A stretch of DNA of 64,000 bases from Promerops cafer (lineage: Eukaryota; Chordata; Aves; Passeriformes; Nectariniidae). Below are positions 1 through 11,872 of the stretch, in pieces (within the stretch, counting starts at the first letter, position 1; every line of letters starts with the position of its first letter). Both the position numbers and the translations under genes were made by a program. Under the pieces are notes generated by a model, which did not search any database, was not told the origin of the DNA, and saw only the letters and a list, made by a program, of their open reading frames with translations. Where the stretch lies: NCBI GenBank assembly GCA_013398275.1, contig VZSE01002491.1:1054001-1118000 (forward strand). Direction: 5' to 3'.

Positions 1-709
1 TAAAGCTACCAAAATGTAAAGAATAAGGGTTTTGGAAAAAGTGAGATGTCTCCTCTGTCTGAGTGTCTTAAGGTAGTAATAGCTTCAGAAGTGTGTATGT
101 ATATATCTATATTTCCTGCTGCTTTGGTCAAGAATTGGTAGTTTCAACAAAGGGTTAAGGTGGTTTTCTCCTTGAAAATTCTGTGGTATTGCTTCTTCTC
201 ATCCTGGTGTTTGAGAGGCTCAGAATCAGGCTGGGTAACACTCTGTGCCTTTTCTTATCCTCCATAGCTGATGTGAGTTTTAACTACCAAGGATTCTGCA
301 TTAAATATCCAAGTAATTATGTGAAAGGGATTAGAAAAATTCTTGATAGTTACATTTGGAATATGTTCTTCCTCTAGATGAGAAAACTGCTTGATCTAGT
401 TATGAAAGATTTTACTGCAGGCAATCAAAGTTCGCAAGTTACATTACAAAAGGATATTTAGTTTTATTTAGTGTGGATTTGTTAATAACCTAATAGATTT
501 AACTGTCATTTCTGGTACTTTTATTACCCGTAATTCTTTTGCTGTGTATTTTGGCAGGATTCATACCACAAATTTTTTGTAAGTCTAAAATGAAGAATAA
601 TTTTTTTACTGACATTTTGATATTATTTGCATCATTTTCAACAGTAATATCTGTACCCCTTAAATTAGTTTCCTTTTTGAAATACTATCAAAAGCACCAG
701 AAATGCATT

Positions 710-727
710 AAAAAAAAAAAAAAAAAA
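710..727. repeat. A18 homopolymer in RAP2A intron
   Basis: This is an uninterrupted run of 18 A. No retroposed gene body is recognisable directly upstream, so I call it a simple repeat and not the tail of a retrocopy. Confidence 0.9.
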
Positions 728-1100
728 GAGAAAGATGCCCTGTGTGTAGAAAGTAATAAAGGTGATTTAGTACTGGAGACTCCTTTTGATTATTTGTAAT
801 GGTTAGCCCATATAGGTACCTTTTGTATTTCAGTGGTCCCAGTTTTTATCATATAAACCTGTAATCATGCATCTTTCCAAAAATTTCAACAGGACTTAAA
901 CTTGTTAAAAAAAATAGTCTTTTAGAATACATGTATTGTCTTGGTTTGTTTCTATTACACAGAATGATTTGGTTGAAAACATTTGAGTCTGATATGAAGC
1001 TCAAGAAAAAAAAAATCATAGAAAAGAGACACCACTTCCAGAATGTGAAATAAGAAAACAGGAACATGTTTGTACTTTTTTCTCCACTGATTGCTACAAC

Positions 1101-1115
1101 TCACACACACACACA
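1101..1115. repeat. Short (CA)n microsatellite
   Basis: This is a short CA dinucleotide run of about 7 units in the RAP2A intron. Confidence 0.85.
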
Positions 1116-4100
1116 GAGTGTAGGGGTACTGGGCAATCTCTACTACTGTTCAAGGGGAATCAGATCAGCTTATTAGCCTTGGTGTATGTTAGGGGTTGTT
1201 TTTTAAATTCTTGCTGTTTCAGTCTTCCTTTTTTTTTTATATTTTCCTTGCACATTGTCTTTTTTTTTAATCTTTATCCGATGACAGTTCTAACCAGAAA
1301 TCTGAGAATACCTTGTAAAAGAAGTCAGGTACTGCCCATGTTTTTCTGTGTATGATTGGAGGTGGGAAAGCTGTGAGGAAAAAGTCTCTGAAGATCATTC
1401 TCATACCATTTACCTTGAAGCCTTCTAAATGTTTTAAGCTGTTATTGAAAGTGTACATAGTAATCTAAACAGAAATGTAGATGGTGTGTGTGCCATGTGA
1501 GGTAAGATAAAATATAGAAATATTTATTGCTGTGTGACGTATAAGGCTGTGTGGTCAGTGGTGTATAACTGGGCCACATAAAGCATTTGAAGTTTGTGTG
1601 TTCATTGATTCCATGTGGCTGTGGTGTCCATCTTCAGGAAAACTGAGAGGTTTACTTTGGGCTATTGGTCCCAGGTGTTCATTAAAGATGGGTAACAGGG
1701 TGGGTTTAGCACTGAATTTATCTAGAACTGGGAAATACATTCTTATTGTCTTTTATGGGGCAATTACTGTACCTTGCCAGTACTGGAAACCCTGGATATG
1801 ATGGCATTTGACTCTGCACCAGTGTCTTTCATAGGGCTATAAATGACTGCAGTCCTGTTATCTCTTGAAGAGTCACTGCTGCTCAGGATCTGTCATATTG
1901 GAGCTAAAGATAGTGAGATCATTTAAACAGGGTGAAGTGCCTTGTTCCTTAATCGTGTTCTGCAAACATGTGTAATTGGTCTTGCAAAAATTTGTTCCTG
2001 AAGAGGTCTTAAAAAGTCTAGCCTTCCCCTGCTACATTTGAGTGTTTCTTACAGGTTCTGCTGTATTTGCCTTAGAATACATACTGTGCTGCTTTGATAC
2101 TTACAAAAGTGGCAGCAGTTCTTATTTTCAGGTGCCCCTTGTGCTTTTCATTAGGAATGACCAGTGCTGCTCAATGCTTTTCAGCCATACTGAGAAAATT
2201 GGATTTTGCTGCTCCAAAAATAAGCAGAACTGTGCTACTTTTCCATTTCTAAGGGGACAGGCAGGGGCAGATGGGTTGCAGCAAAAGGCAAAACTTCTGC
2301 CCAGCTCCCACTGAGGGCTGAGCTGCTCTCTCACAGATCCTGTGATGGGAGCAGCAGCCTGGATTCAGGACTTCAGTATAGGTGATGGGGTTTTAGCCTC
2401 TTTTGCTCTGCTAAAAGTATTTTTGAGCAAGTTAGATCCTATGAGAGGAGGGATTTGTGAATTCCTAAGTTTGATCTTTGTGGTTGTATGGAAGGGTTCT
2501 GCTTTGCTGCTTGGACATTGCAAGGTGGCTCTCTTTTTTTGTTTATTTGGTTTTTCCTTTGTAAAGAACCTATTTTTCTGTTGGGCCACTGAAATTCAAC
2601 AAGCTGAAAAGCCTGTGAGGAAGAGGTTTTCTTCTTCCCTTCAAATTTCATTAGAATCACAGAATTCTCCCATGTCTGATAAACAGCCCTTCCTGTGGTG
2701 GGCCTGTGCTGCTGCACACCACCTGAGTGGTGGGTGTCCAACATCTGGCTGGTCAGAGCTCTGAGTATCAAGTGGAGTCTCCAGATGCAGGCAGAAGTTG
2801 CCCCCAGTGAGATCAGCAGGTGAGTAAGGAGAGTATTGAGCCAGGGATCTTCCCCGTACTCATCAGAAAAAAAAATTGCCCAGGATACGAAGTGAGGCAG
2901 GAAATTCTAGCAGTGTTGAGAGGTAAAGGGTGCAGAGCTAGCTTGAACTTCAGAGCTTGTAGAGTTTGATATAGTCAAGAGCTAGATTTTCCTCAAAGTG
3001 TTACCAGAACTCAAAAAGTGGAAAGTGGGAAGACCATTAGGACTCTGAATGAAGATACACACTTCATCATCCTCTTGGTACTTGGGGAATCTGATACACA
3101 GAACTCTGGTCTGACTCCCTCCACTCAGCTTGGGTCTGGCAGGACTGATACTGAGCTGGAGCTCGTAAGTCCAGCTCATACCAGAGCCAGTCTTCTGCTC
3201 AGTATCCGTGGACTGTTTTCCATTATTTGCTGTATTCTAGGTAGTAGACACTGACTTTTCTATGTAGAAAGATAAATTGTGTGAATTTATTATAGACAGG
3301 CATAAGTATATATAAAAATCTAAAATATGTCACACAAAATATGTATGTATATAAAATGTATTTTCTCTGTAAAGTTAACTACTCAAAATCTAGGTAGTAC
3401 AGGGATGTATTCTGCAAGAGCAACTTCATTTTTCATAAGAAGACATAATGAGATCTTTGCAGAAACACTTTCTTACACATTTCAGTATTGTGTAAGTTAT
3501 TGGTTATTGGGTGAATCTGAATTATAAGGTGAATAAGGCTATTGACTGTAGGATCTCATTTGAAGTGGTGAAGGTAGGTAGTGAATTGGGTAAATGCAAC
3601 AGGAAAAGCAATGGAGAAAATTGCTTCTATCTGTTCCACCTAATAGTTCCTAGATGGTCCTGTGCAAATAAATTAAATTAGGCTTTTCACATCTTTTCTG
3701 TCAGCTCATCAGTTCTTTCTGTTCTTCAGTATGAAACATCAGGGTTTCCACTGCTCTATTTCCCAGGTGCTGAGTACTCACAGACTCTCAGATATTTAGT
3801 TGCCCAGCTTTTCTAGGGTTCCTAAACCTTTTAAGCACTTGAATTTTTTAGTGGAACTGACTGTAAGTCTGCAACAAGTGTATATGTGTTTCCTTACATG
3901 TTTCTCAACAAATTAGAGTGATCTCACAAAACTCAGAGAAGTGATCTTGTGTTTTAATTCTGGCTCATCTGTTTCTTGAGTGGGCACTTCTCAAGCACCT
4001 GCTTTGAATTTCTCAGTTTTACCAGAGGGCAAGCCAGTGGAGAGTGAGAGGAAGTTCGGGGCCCTCAGAAATCAAGAAATGCAGTGAAGGGTTACCTGAT

Positions 4101-5946
4101 TCCATTTCCACTGAAGGATTTTTTTTAATGCTGTATAGCAAATACAATAGGACACATGCATCTGAACAATAAAGTTAAGACAGCAATTCAATATTTCTTT
4201 TCATCTGTTGAATGCCATCCATCATATGTAATTAAAGACTACACTAGCTTGTGTTTAAATGCAGGAGGACAGATTTCAAGATGCTTGTGTGTATTTTGGT
4301 ACTTTATTAATGGCAGCTCTTGTAAGAGTTCCAAAGATACCATTGTGCTAAACACTGGATATCCACGAAGTAAGAAATGGATTGTGTCTCTTCAGATGGT
4401 AAATGAAGGCAGGATAAATGGTAAAAGGGAGGGGAATTCTCTGCAATTACTGGTGACAGCTCTGGACTATGGAGTAAATGACATTGCCTTAGTAAGCAAA
4501 GAGGCATAACAAAGTTTAGAATTTCAGCTACATCTTATGACATAGCTGGACAAATTTTTCACACTAGTCTGGTGATGTAAGAGTTGCTGATGTGGTTTGA
4601 GACATTACTGGCCTTTTATCCTTTCGGATTCTGGGGGAGCCCACTGTCCCTGCAGCAGAGGCAGCAGGAACACACAGGTTACCTGTTCCAGTGCAGAGTG
4701 GTGACAGACAGGGAAACAGGCTGTTTCCCTCAACCAATAAGGCAGATGCACCAGCCCTGCTCTGCTGTCTTGCCTGGCAGGCAGGGGGGACAGGTGGGTG
4801 GAATGAAGATGTAATAGGTAGCTTAAGGAGGGTGTCATCTTCAGCTGCTGCAGGGGTCAGCTGTGTCTTTTATCAGTCCACAGTTCAGTCTTACTCCAGT
4901 GGTTTGACTCAAAGCAGTACTACTAAGATAATATGAAGGAGAAAATCAGATTAAAGTTAAGAAGGTACCATCTTGCTTCTCTTAGGACTGGTTTGAGTGC
5001 TAAAAAGTCGTAATTGGTTTTTCTCTCAGTCCTAGTTGCTTTCGTGAGAAAACTTGTGTAAGAGTATTTTGGAAATAGGCCCAGTGTTTTCTTCTCTCTT
5101 TTCTGTGGCAAATATGTAAATTTAAAACCTGATGGAACACTTAGTTTCATGTCTGAAGAAAGGTTTATGAATGTGAGGATGGAAAAAAAAACGGCAGGCA
5201 TTTCAATTTTGTAAAAAAATTTGGCAAGGATCCCTTCACAAGGAGGTGCAAAGTAACAAATTCCTTCATAGCTATATGATCTGTTGTGCTGTCCAAGTTG
5301 ATTATGAAGCAGAATTGTGATAGTATTGCCTGGAACTTCATTGTGATTTTTTGTTTGTGTCTTCGACTTGTTTAACTGGCATAATGATGTGAATGCTGCA
5401 AGGGAGAGATACATTCTGTATTATCTAATACGTGTTTTTATGTAACAGTACTTCTGTGTGTATGCAGTACTTGAAGTGGACTACATTTCCTGAAGTTTGG
5501 AATTAATTTACTGGCCCTTTTGTTTTGTCTCATTTATTGCTATTCAGAGAGTTCTGTGTATATTGACCAGAGGTAAATGTACTCTTGAAAGGGTGAGTGT
5601 TGCATCGTTATCCCAAGCAGGAGATACAAAATACCTGTTCAGGGAGAAGGAGGATGTAGTGTTGAAGGGAGTGTTTGATGTCCATCCTGTTCTTACACGT
5701 GGAGATTGCAAACAGAGAAAATAGTATTATATTCCTCATTTTTGTAGTGTGAAAGTATTCCTGGCATATTTCCTGGAGGGAAGGAAAATTCAGAGGAGGA
5801 AAATTTTTGTAGAACTCTGAAAGCTCTGTGGGGAACGGGATGTGCAACAAATTGCTAGAATGTGAAATATGCATTTTTTCAAATGTGAAATTTTAAGATC
5901 ATCCAAATGTCTCTTTCCTGTCGGGTCTGTACTGTTTGCAAATAGA

Positions 5947-6041
5947 TTTTTTTTCTTTCTTTTTTTTTTTTTTTTTACTTTAAGAATGTTGCCATTTTTA
6001 AAAATATAATCATTGTTGTTGTTTTTGTTTTTAAACTGTAG
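5947..6041 (+). promoter_or_regulatory. RAP2A: 3' splice acceptor region of RAP2A exon 2
   Basis: The intron end carries a T-rich tract at 5947-5976, a further T/G-rich stretch at about 6011-6032, and ends in CTGTAG at 6036-6041. The next base, 6042, completes an arginine codon (R105), so the intron is in phase 2. This fixes the exon start: the upstream in-frame ATG at 6013 translates to a leucine/phenylalanine-rich stretch that is intron read-through, not protein. The main pyrimidine run lies unusually far (about 65 bp) from the AG. Confidence 0.85.
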
Positions 6042-6279
6042 GTATGAGAAGGTGCCAGTAATTCTGGTTGGTAATAAAGTGGACCTGGAAAGTGAGAGAG
6101 AAGTATCATTGAGTGAAGGCAGAGCCTTAGCTGAAGAATGGGGCTGCCCCTTTATGGAGACCTCTGCTAAAAGTAAAACAATGGTGGATGAGCTCTTTGC
6201 GGAAATTGTTAGACAAATGAACTATGCAGCACAGCCAGACAAAGATGATCCATGCTGTTCTGCATGTAATATACAATAG
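6042..6279 (+). CDS. RAP2A: RAP2A, last coding exon (residues 106-183), partial gene
   Basis: This encodes the C-terminal 78 residues of Ras-related protein Rap-2a, a membrane-bound small GTPase. RAP2 proteins act through effectors such as TNIK, MINK and MAP4K4 in cytoskeletal and junction signalling. The exon starts with YEKVPVILVG. It contains NKVD at 116-119 (the guanine-specifying NKxD motif), ETSAK at 144-148 (the G5 loop) and a C-terminal helix. It ends in CCSACNIQ: C176/C177 are the palmitoylation cysteines and C180 begins the CNIQ CAAX box. CNIQ identifies RAP2A; RAP2B and RAP2C end in CVIL and CVVQ. The numbering assumes the family length of 183 residues and fits exactly. The stop is TAG at 6277-6279. 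Exon 1, with the P-loop and switch regions, is off the left edge. Residue 128 is leucine where I remember serine in mammals. The frame is intact and there is no sign of a pseudogene. Confidence 0.97.
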
Positions 6280-7839
6280 CATTAAAAATGACCTAACCTG
6301 GACTTAATTTGCAGAAATTTTGTAAGGTGGTAAAACTGTCTACTTCACTTCCTGGTTTGTGGGTCACTTGAAATACATCTGTAGTGAAGTAGCAACATTA
6401 ACTCAGAGCTGAGCATTGAAAGTCAATCACTGACTCTGAATATAATTGGGTTAAATGACCACATCTCACCCGTTTTTTCCCTTTGAGCACCTGCAATTTT
6501 ATGGCACAGTCAGTTGACCTACAGGGTCGTTCCAGTCGAACGTACATGTGTTGTCATGTCAGACAGCAACAACAGCAACTATTTCTGAAGAGGACAGAAT
6601 CCTTTTGGAAACGGGAGACGAAAGCTGTGGAGAGGATATCTCTGAAAGACCTTTCACAACAAGCATAAGCATGAAAAGGAGAGCCAAGTCTTTTGGTGTC
6701 TGATTACCACGCTTCAGAATGGGCACTATCACATGTGGCTGAGTTTGTTCAGTCAGATATGTTGATTTCACCAGAACTTCTGACAGTGTTGGAGGAAAAG
6801 GCTACCAGAGACCCATATAGTTTGGATTCTTTTCAAAATCAATGCTATTATTTCTACACTTTATCCCACATCGTGAAATAGAAGACATTAAATCAGTGTG
6901 TGAAATGAGAGGCAAGATCTGGAAACAAGTGACGGGTGAAGAAACAGTCTGGCATTGGAATGTTTTAAATCTTTCATTTTGCTGCTCAAAAATGGAGGAT
7001 CGCTTCAGGTTTTGGTCTACAAAAAGCCAAACAAACCCTCTGTTTACAAAGCAGGAAGCATCTTTATTTTCACTTTACTGAACCAGGAGGAAGCAACTGT
7101 GATGAAAAAAAATATTGCCGAGCCTTACTAACAAGGAACACTTTAATAGATTAACTAGTACCATCTTGTAAGGAAAATTAAGCCATGTTTCATCCATATG
7201 TTCCCTTCTGCAGAAACCTCGTGGGACAGTATGAACATCCTGCATTTTTAAGTTTGTTAAAGACAACAGTTTTTCTTGCCTTTAAGGGCTACATTCTCTG
7301 GTGTGATCCCGAACTAACCTTTGAAAATCCAGTTTGCTATTTGATAGCTTTAATGTTGAAAACTTAAATTGAATAACCGTGTGAAATCATTTGGTTCAGA
7401 GGTGAAATAGTTACGGTTGTAATTCCTTAGGTGAGTGTGGAAATGGCTCTTTAATTGCCTGACACACTATTCAAAGGTTGCCCCAATTATTGGAGTGTTT
7501 AATGGTGGGAGCAAATATTTTATTTGGAAAGGATGCTCGAGCTCTGACTTGCTAGTTTCATAGCAGTGAAGTATTTATCATTTGCATGACTAATGGCACA
7601 GAAATACCTATTTCAAAGTCTTACAATCAAAGTATAGAAAAGTTTTCAATCGCAATGTTTAGATTTTAAATGCTGGAGAAATTGTCTTGAGCTGGATCTT
7701 TTATAGGTAAAATTGGCCATAAAAATACAGTCACTGAGCCTGTGGTCTAAATAACACCATGCGTTTATTAGTTTTTAAATCTTGTGCAGTAACAGTGTAG
7801 TTCCTTGTGTTTAAATGAGTGAAAATAGGGGTGCTGGGC

Positions 7840-7882
7840 TGTGTGTGTGTGTGTGTTGAGTGTGTATGTGTGTGTGTATATG
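7840..7882. repeat. (TG)n microsatellite in RAP2A 3' UTR
   Basis: This is an interrupted TG dinucleotide repeat of about 43 bp, with TGAG and TATG interruptions, in the RAP2A 3' UTR. It would be present in the mature transcript as a UG tract. Confidence 0.9.
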
Positions 7883-8769
7883 GCCCTTAGAAATGCTGTA
7901 ATTGGAGTTAGGTTCGAGAGTTTTGCCTCCATCTGCAGAACTTCCTAAAAACGCTCTCATCTGCCACAAAGGACACTGGAGTAGAAAACACTTTGCAGAT
8001 TTCCATACATAAATATCCTTAACATTTTGAATTATAGTTCACTGGATGATAACTAAAGAAAATCACATTCACAGAAGAGAACTGGCCAACTCTGCCCTTA
8101 ATCTTTCAAGACCTTTCCACAACCAGTGTGACAAAGGGCATTAGATGTCACAGAACATTAAGCCTTACTAGAACGTAAATGTAGCCCATTTCCCATCTAC
8201 TTTGCAGAGCTTTTGTTACTGTACTTTGTTCTCTTAGGGAGATAGGCACACCGTTTATTTCTGGCATCTGAATGCCCATTCTGGGTGCTCTGAATCGCCC
8301 TCCTCGAGGCACCTACCTCTTTCCATTGACTGTATAGCAAACTTAGGCTTTTAACTTTAGTCCTCCAAGTCACACAACTCACATGCCTAAACTAGATGGT
8401 ATGAATGTTCTCTTACCACCCCCTGCCTGCCCATTGTGTCAGCTGCCGTGCTTAAACAAGATGTGAGATGTTAGATTAATGATATTTCAGGGTTTCAAAT
8501 ATCTAGATTGGGAAACAGTTAATCAAGCAGCACAATCCATCCATAAAACAGCTTGTCAGTGTGAGATCCACTGCATAAGCACTCAAAAAAGAAAAACCAC
8601 AAGAAACAAACCCCAGAAAACAAACCAAAGCCAAATTTCAAACTGAGTTGGAAGTGCACGTTATGCGAGGTTATTTACAGAGATGTTAAAAATCTTACCT
8701 CACAGATTGTTCATCACCCAAGAAAATGGCATGAAGCCGAGTACGAACAGCCTAATGTGAAGTTCATAA

Positions 8770-8775
8770 AATAAA
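8770..8775 (+). terminator. Possible proximal poly(A) signal of RAP2A
   Basis: A canonical AATAAA lies 2.5 kb into the 3' UTR. No strong GU-rich element is obvious directly after it, so use is uncertain. Confidence 0.3.
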
Positions 8776-9997
8776 GCAGATGGGTTTTAAATATAGGAAA
8801 AATTGCACAGAAAATTTTTAACAGAAAATATTAAAGAAAATATCTCCCAGTTTTGTTTCTTCATTACTCTTACATTCTCAAAAGCATAGGCCCTATGTAA
8901 GCTACCATGCAACTTGGCTGGGGGGGCAAAGCGTAAGCGTTGTTTTTCATTGTATAGTTCCGAGGAAGTAGTTATGCACTATTTGTATTTCCACTAATGT
9001 GAAGATAGTGGAGCTTGAATCAATGACAGTTGCACTCGACAGATTTTTCAAGTTATAGGGGTAGCAGAAAGGGAGGTAGGTGAGCCACACGGCGGCTGCA
9101 TGGCCACCCTGCAGGAATCACTGGTCTTGGGTCACTGTTTCATTTGTACCCTGATAGGATTACCAATTATAGTATTTGAAAGTTTCTTATGACATGCCTT
9201 AAAATATTATTATTTGTTCCAAAGACCCACTTTTCCTTTGGCTGTTCTTGTAGAGCTTTGTACTTCTCTACAAAGACAGCATTTCTCCAGTTTTGTTGTT
9301 TTTGTTTAAAAAAGTTGCAACTTTTATTCTTTTAAGCTATGATAGTGAGAGCAACTGTTTCCTCTTTCCCTTAAAAATACAAACAAAAATGATTGACAGC
9401 AAACAAACCAGAATCAGATCAAAAGTATTAAATATAACTTGCATTGGGTTTTGTTTGGGCTTTTCTGTTGTGCCCATCCCCCTGCCCACCCCTTCAGAGC
9501 ATCAGAAAAAGAAATTTGGTGACATTTTCTGTTCTGATTCTAGCCTCTCCCTAACCCCAGTGCTACAGTTGCCATTACTTTTCTGTGGGAAAACTACTGG
9601 TATTTGCTTTCCTGTATAGAATGTTACCTAAAGATGTCAGCCATTTGGTTGGGGGGTTTTGTGCATGTTTGTTTTTCATTTTTTATTTTTTTTTTGCCAG
9701 TGTGCCATCAAAGCACTGGTTAGGCTTTAATTGTGAAACTCCGCAACAAAAGCAAATGTTTGACAACTGCAGGAGGCTTTTATCTGCATTGTTGTGCATC
9801 TGTTAATTCTTGATCAGGGTTTGAAGAAAGACTGAAGTGGGTTCTGGAGTCAGACTTAACGCTGTTGATTTGGAGTTTCCTAGGGGTGAATTAATGTATT
9901 TCACAGTTAATTGTTGAGCTCTAATACAACTGGCAACTTAAAATGGGGCAACAGTTTGTTTTGTAACAATGTCAGTTGTTTAAACCTTGATGTTTCA

Positions 9998-10003
9998 AAT
10001 AAA
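9998..10003 (+). terminator. RAP2A distal poly(A) signal 1
   Basis: This is a canonical AATAAA followed by an AT-rich stretch and a GT-containing segment (about 10038-10055). Together with the next signal it marks the probable end of the RAP2A transcript. Confidence 0.6.
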
Positions 10004-10069
10004 ACAAGAATTGTACATAGAACTCAATGCAAACTCAGCAGTTGTATTTGGAGTTAAATTATTTTAACA

Positions 10070-10075
10070 AATAAA
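10070..10075 (+). terminator. RAP2A distal poly(A) signal 2 (preferred)
   Basis: This canonical AATAAA is followed 20-50 bp later by a T/GT-rich stretch (about 10090-10125), the usual layout of a functional poly(A) site. I prefer it as the main end of the gene, with cleavage around 10090-10100. Confidence 0.65.
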
Positions 10076-10095
10076 TTTATTTAATGAAATCTTTC

Positions 10096-11872
10096 TTGCG
10101 TTTTCTGTATTGTCCATTTTGATTTGACCAAAAACTTCATCTGGAGCTGATGAGGGTGCCCAGTAATTTGAAACAACACTGTCAACTATATTCAGTTCAG
10201 CTAAGTATTTCCGGCCAAAATGCTCTTCTGGTACAAATTAAGTAGCAATAAGTAAAAATAAAATATAATTTATTTTGGAGGGATGGATAGATGGATGGAT
10301 GAGTGTTGTGATCTAAGTTATGAGCTTGATAAAGAACAGTAGCAACGGAGGGGATTTTTCTGTTCACCTTTCTTAGTGGGCCACTGATGACAATCAGTAA
10401 TACTCAGTATTTGATAAGATACAGCTTTGCTATGGCAAGACAATAGTGCTTATTGTAAATATATAATAAAATGTTCCATATATAAAAAATAAAATGACCA
10501 AATAAAAACTTGTTCAATATATGATATAGATAATATATCAAATATGCAGAACCACTTTTATAGCATTGAGACTAAAAAGGGTTAAAGAAGGATTGTTTGT
10601 TATATCAGCCATTCAATTGATGAGTGTTTTGAAGGCTTTCAGCACCACACAAAAGAAGTTAGTGTTAAAAGAACTTCAAATACAATTAATGTTGCAGAGA
10701 TTTATAAATGAACAGTTGAGCTAATGCTAACAGGATTATTCTAGCTAATTGGCACTGATCAGCAGTTACATTTTAGTCATGCCAGTATCACTAAAATACC
10801 CTATTTTCAGTAATGATGGGTGCTTGGTAGTCTCTTGTTTTCATGTCATGCATGCCTTAAGGAGCAAGAAGCCTGAGGCTGGCACATCTTAAAAGCTTTT
10901 AGTTCTATGGATCATATAGAAAGCTGACACATGCTGCTAATTGCATATTTTTTATTTGCCCATTCATTCTGTAAATCTGTTCCAAGGGAACTTTTGCTGA
11001 TGGGTTCTTCCAGTCCCATTAGCTTAGTAATATCCTTATGTTTTGCCCAAGAAGATACCTATAGAGAGACATCAGGAATTCATTGGGCTGTTCTGAAAGG
11101 TTAAAAAAATGCCAGTATGTGACATGCTCTTTTCAAATAACTGAACAGCTAGAAAACTTTGAATTTTTCACTCCTAACTAATACTTTCTCTGTCTCTCTG
11201 CATCCTTACCCCCTCTTTTTTTTTTTTACTTTCTAGCTACTGCAGGAAGTTTTTTACTCTGTAAAATGTTTTGGTTGGATATAATATCTTGTTATCAGTC
11301 TTCCACAGGTATCAGTCTAACTAGGTCACCAACCTTTGGTCAATAATTTTGTTGCTTGACCAAGGAATCACCGGACTACATCTTCTATCCCAAGTTACCT
11401 CCAGCAGTGTTGTGTCCTTGCTGTTTACCTTGTGCTTCATTCTCCATCAAATGACATCTATTTTTCTGAGCGCAGGAAGAAAGATTCTGAAATTGCTGGA
11501 AACTGTGTTTATTGCTCTGTCTGGCCCATAGCAGTGTAGTCATCTCTTTCTTTGGTAGGCACCATCTTGGTCATTCTCATTTAAGAAAGAAATTTCCAGC
11601 TTCCAATGACTCTGTTTGAATGCCCTAGTGTACTATTCAGTTGTCTTAAACATAATTCCTGTTTTGCCATAAAACCCGCAGAAAGAACTTTTCTTGAGTT
11701 TTTTTGCTAATTGCAGTCAGACATTTGGAACTGCAGGTTTCTTTTCTTCATAGGGAGGTCAGTTAACAGATCTGGATTTTGACTCCAGTTTAGGGCTTCA
11801 TTTGTCTGATGCTCAACACAACATGTTTTTCTTCTCACATTGGAAGTAAAAAGTACTTACTGAGTTAAGAGT
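10096..11872. other. Intergenic, AT-rich, downstream of RAP2A
   Basis: No coding sequence is recognisable. The block contains a short GGAT repeat and a very AT-rich stretch (about 10440-10560) with several further AATAAA hexamers. These could serve as fallback poly(A) signals but are expected by chance in such sequence. No LINE or LTR is evident until the CR1 at 11873. Confidence 0.7.
10281..10302. repeat. Short (GGAT)n repeat
   Basis: About five GGAT/AGAT units in tandem, 22 bp in all. Confidence 0.8.

Larger units (their letters stand above)
1..6041 (+). other. RAP2A: RAP2A intron 1, 3' portion
   Basis: This is non-coding sequence immediately upstream of the RAP2A last coding exon, ending in a TAG acceptor at 6039-6041. 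RAP2A genes have their coding sequence in two exons, with the intron after residue 105, so this block is the right-hand part of that intron. Its left end is outside the window. It is AT-rich with a few simple repeats: an A18 run, a short CA repeat and a T-rich tract before the acceptor. Open frames in it, such as those at 4156-4509 on + and 4923-5414 on -, show no recognisable domain and look like chance. I saw no LINE, LTR or further exon in it. Confidence 0.88.
6280..10095 (+). other. RAP2A: RAP2A 3' untranslated region
   Basis: The stop codon is followed by about 3.8 kb of AT-rich sequence without transposons or convincing reading frames. It ends at two AATAAA signals at 9998-10003 and 10070-10075. 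Mammalian RAP2A transcripts also have 3' UTRs of several kilobases, which fits. The UTR contains a TG microsatellite at 7840-7882 and an earlier AATAAA at 8770-8775. A Pumilio-type TGTACATA at 10012-10019 lies between the two distal signals, so only the longer form would retain it. The end point is an estimate, 15-25 bp after the last signal. Small frames inside it (for example 6483-6668 and 9293-9619) look like chance. Confidence 0.8.

Noticed and set aside
2641..2680. AATCACAGAATT motif resembling a CR1 terminal repeat
   Set aside because: The sequence beyond the motif does not follow the CR1 pattern.
6013..6041. Upstream in-frame ATG that would give RAP2A exon 2 its own start
   Set aside because: The added residues are a T-rich intron translation (leucine/phenylalanine run), and a TAG acceptor sits exactly where RAP2 homology starts.
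10440..10510. Cluster of AATAAA hexamers as the RAP2A transcript end
   Set aside because: It lies beyond the better placed pair at 9998 and 10070, in extremely AT-rich DNA where AATAAA is expected by chance.
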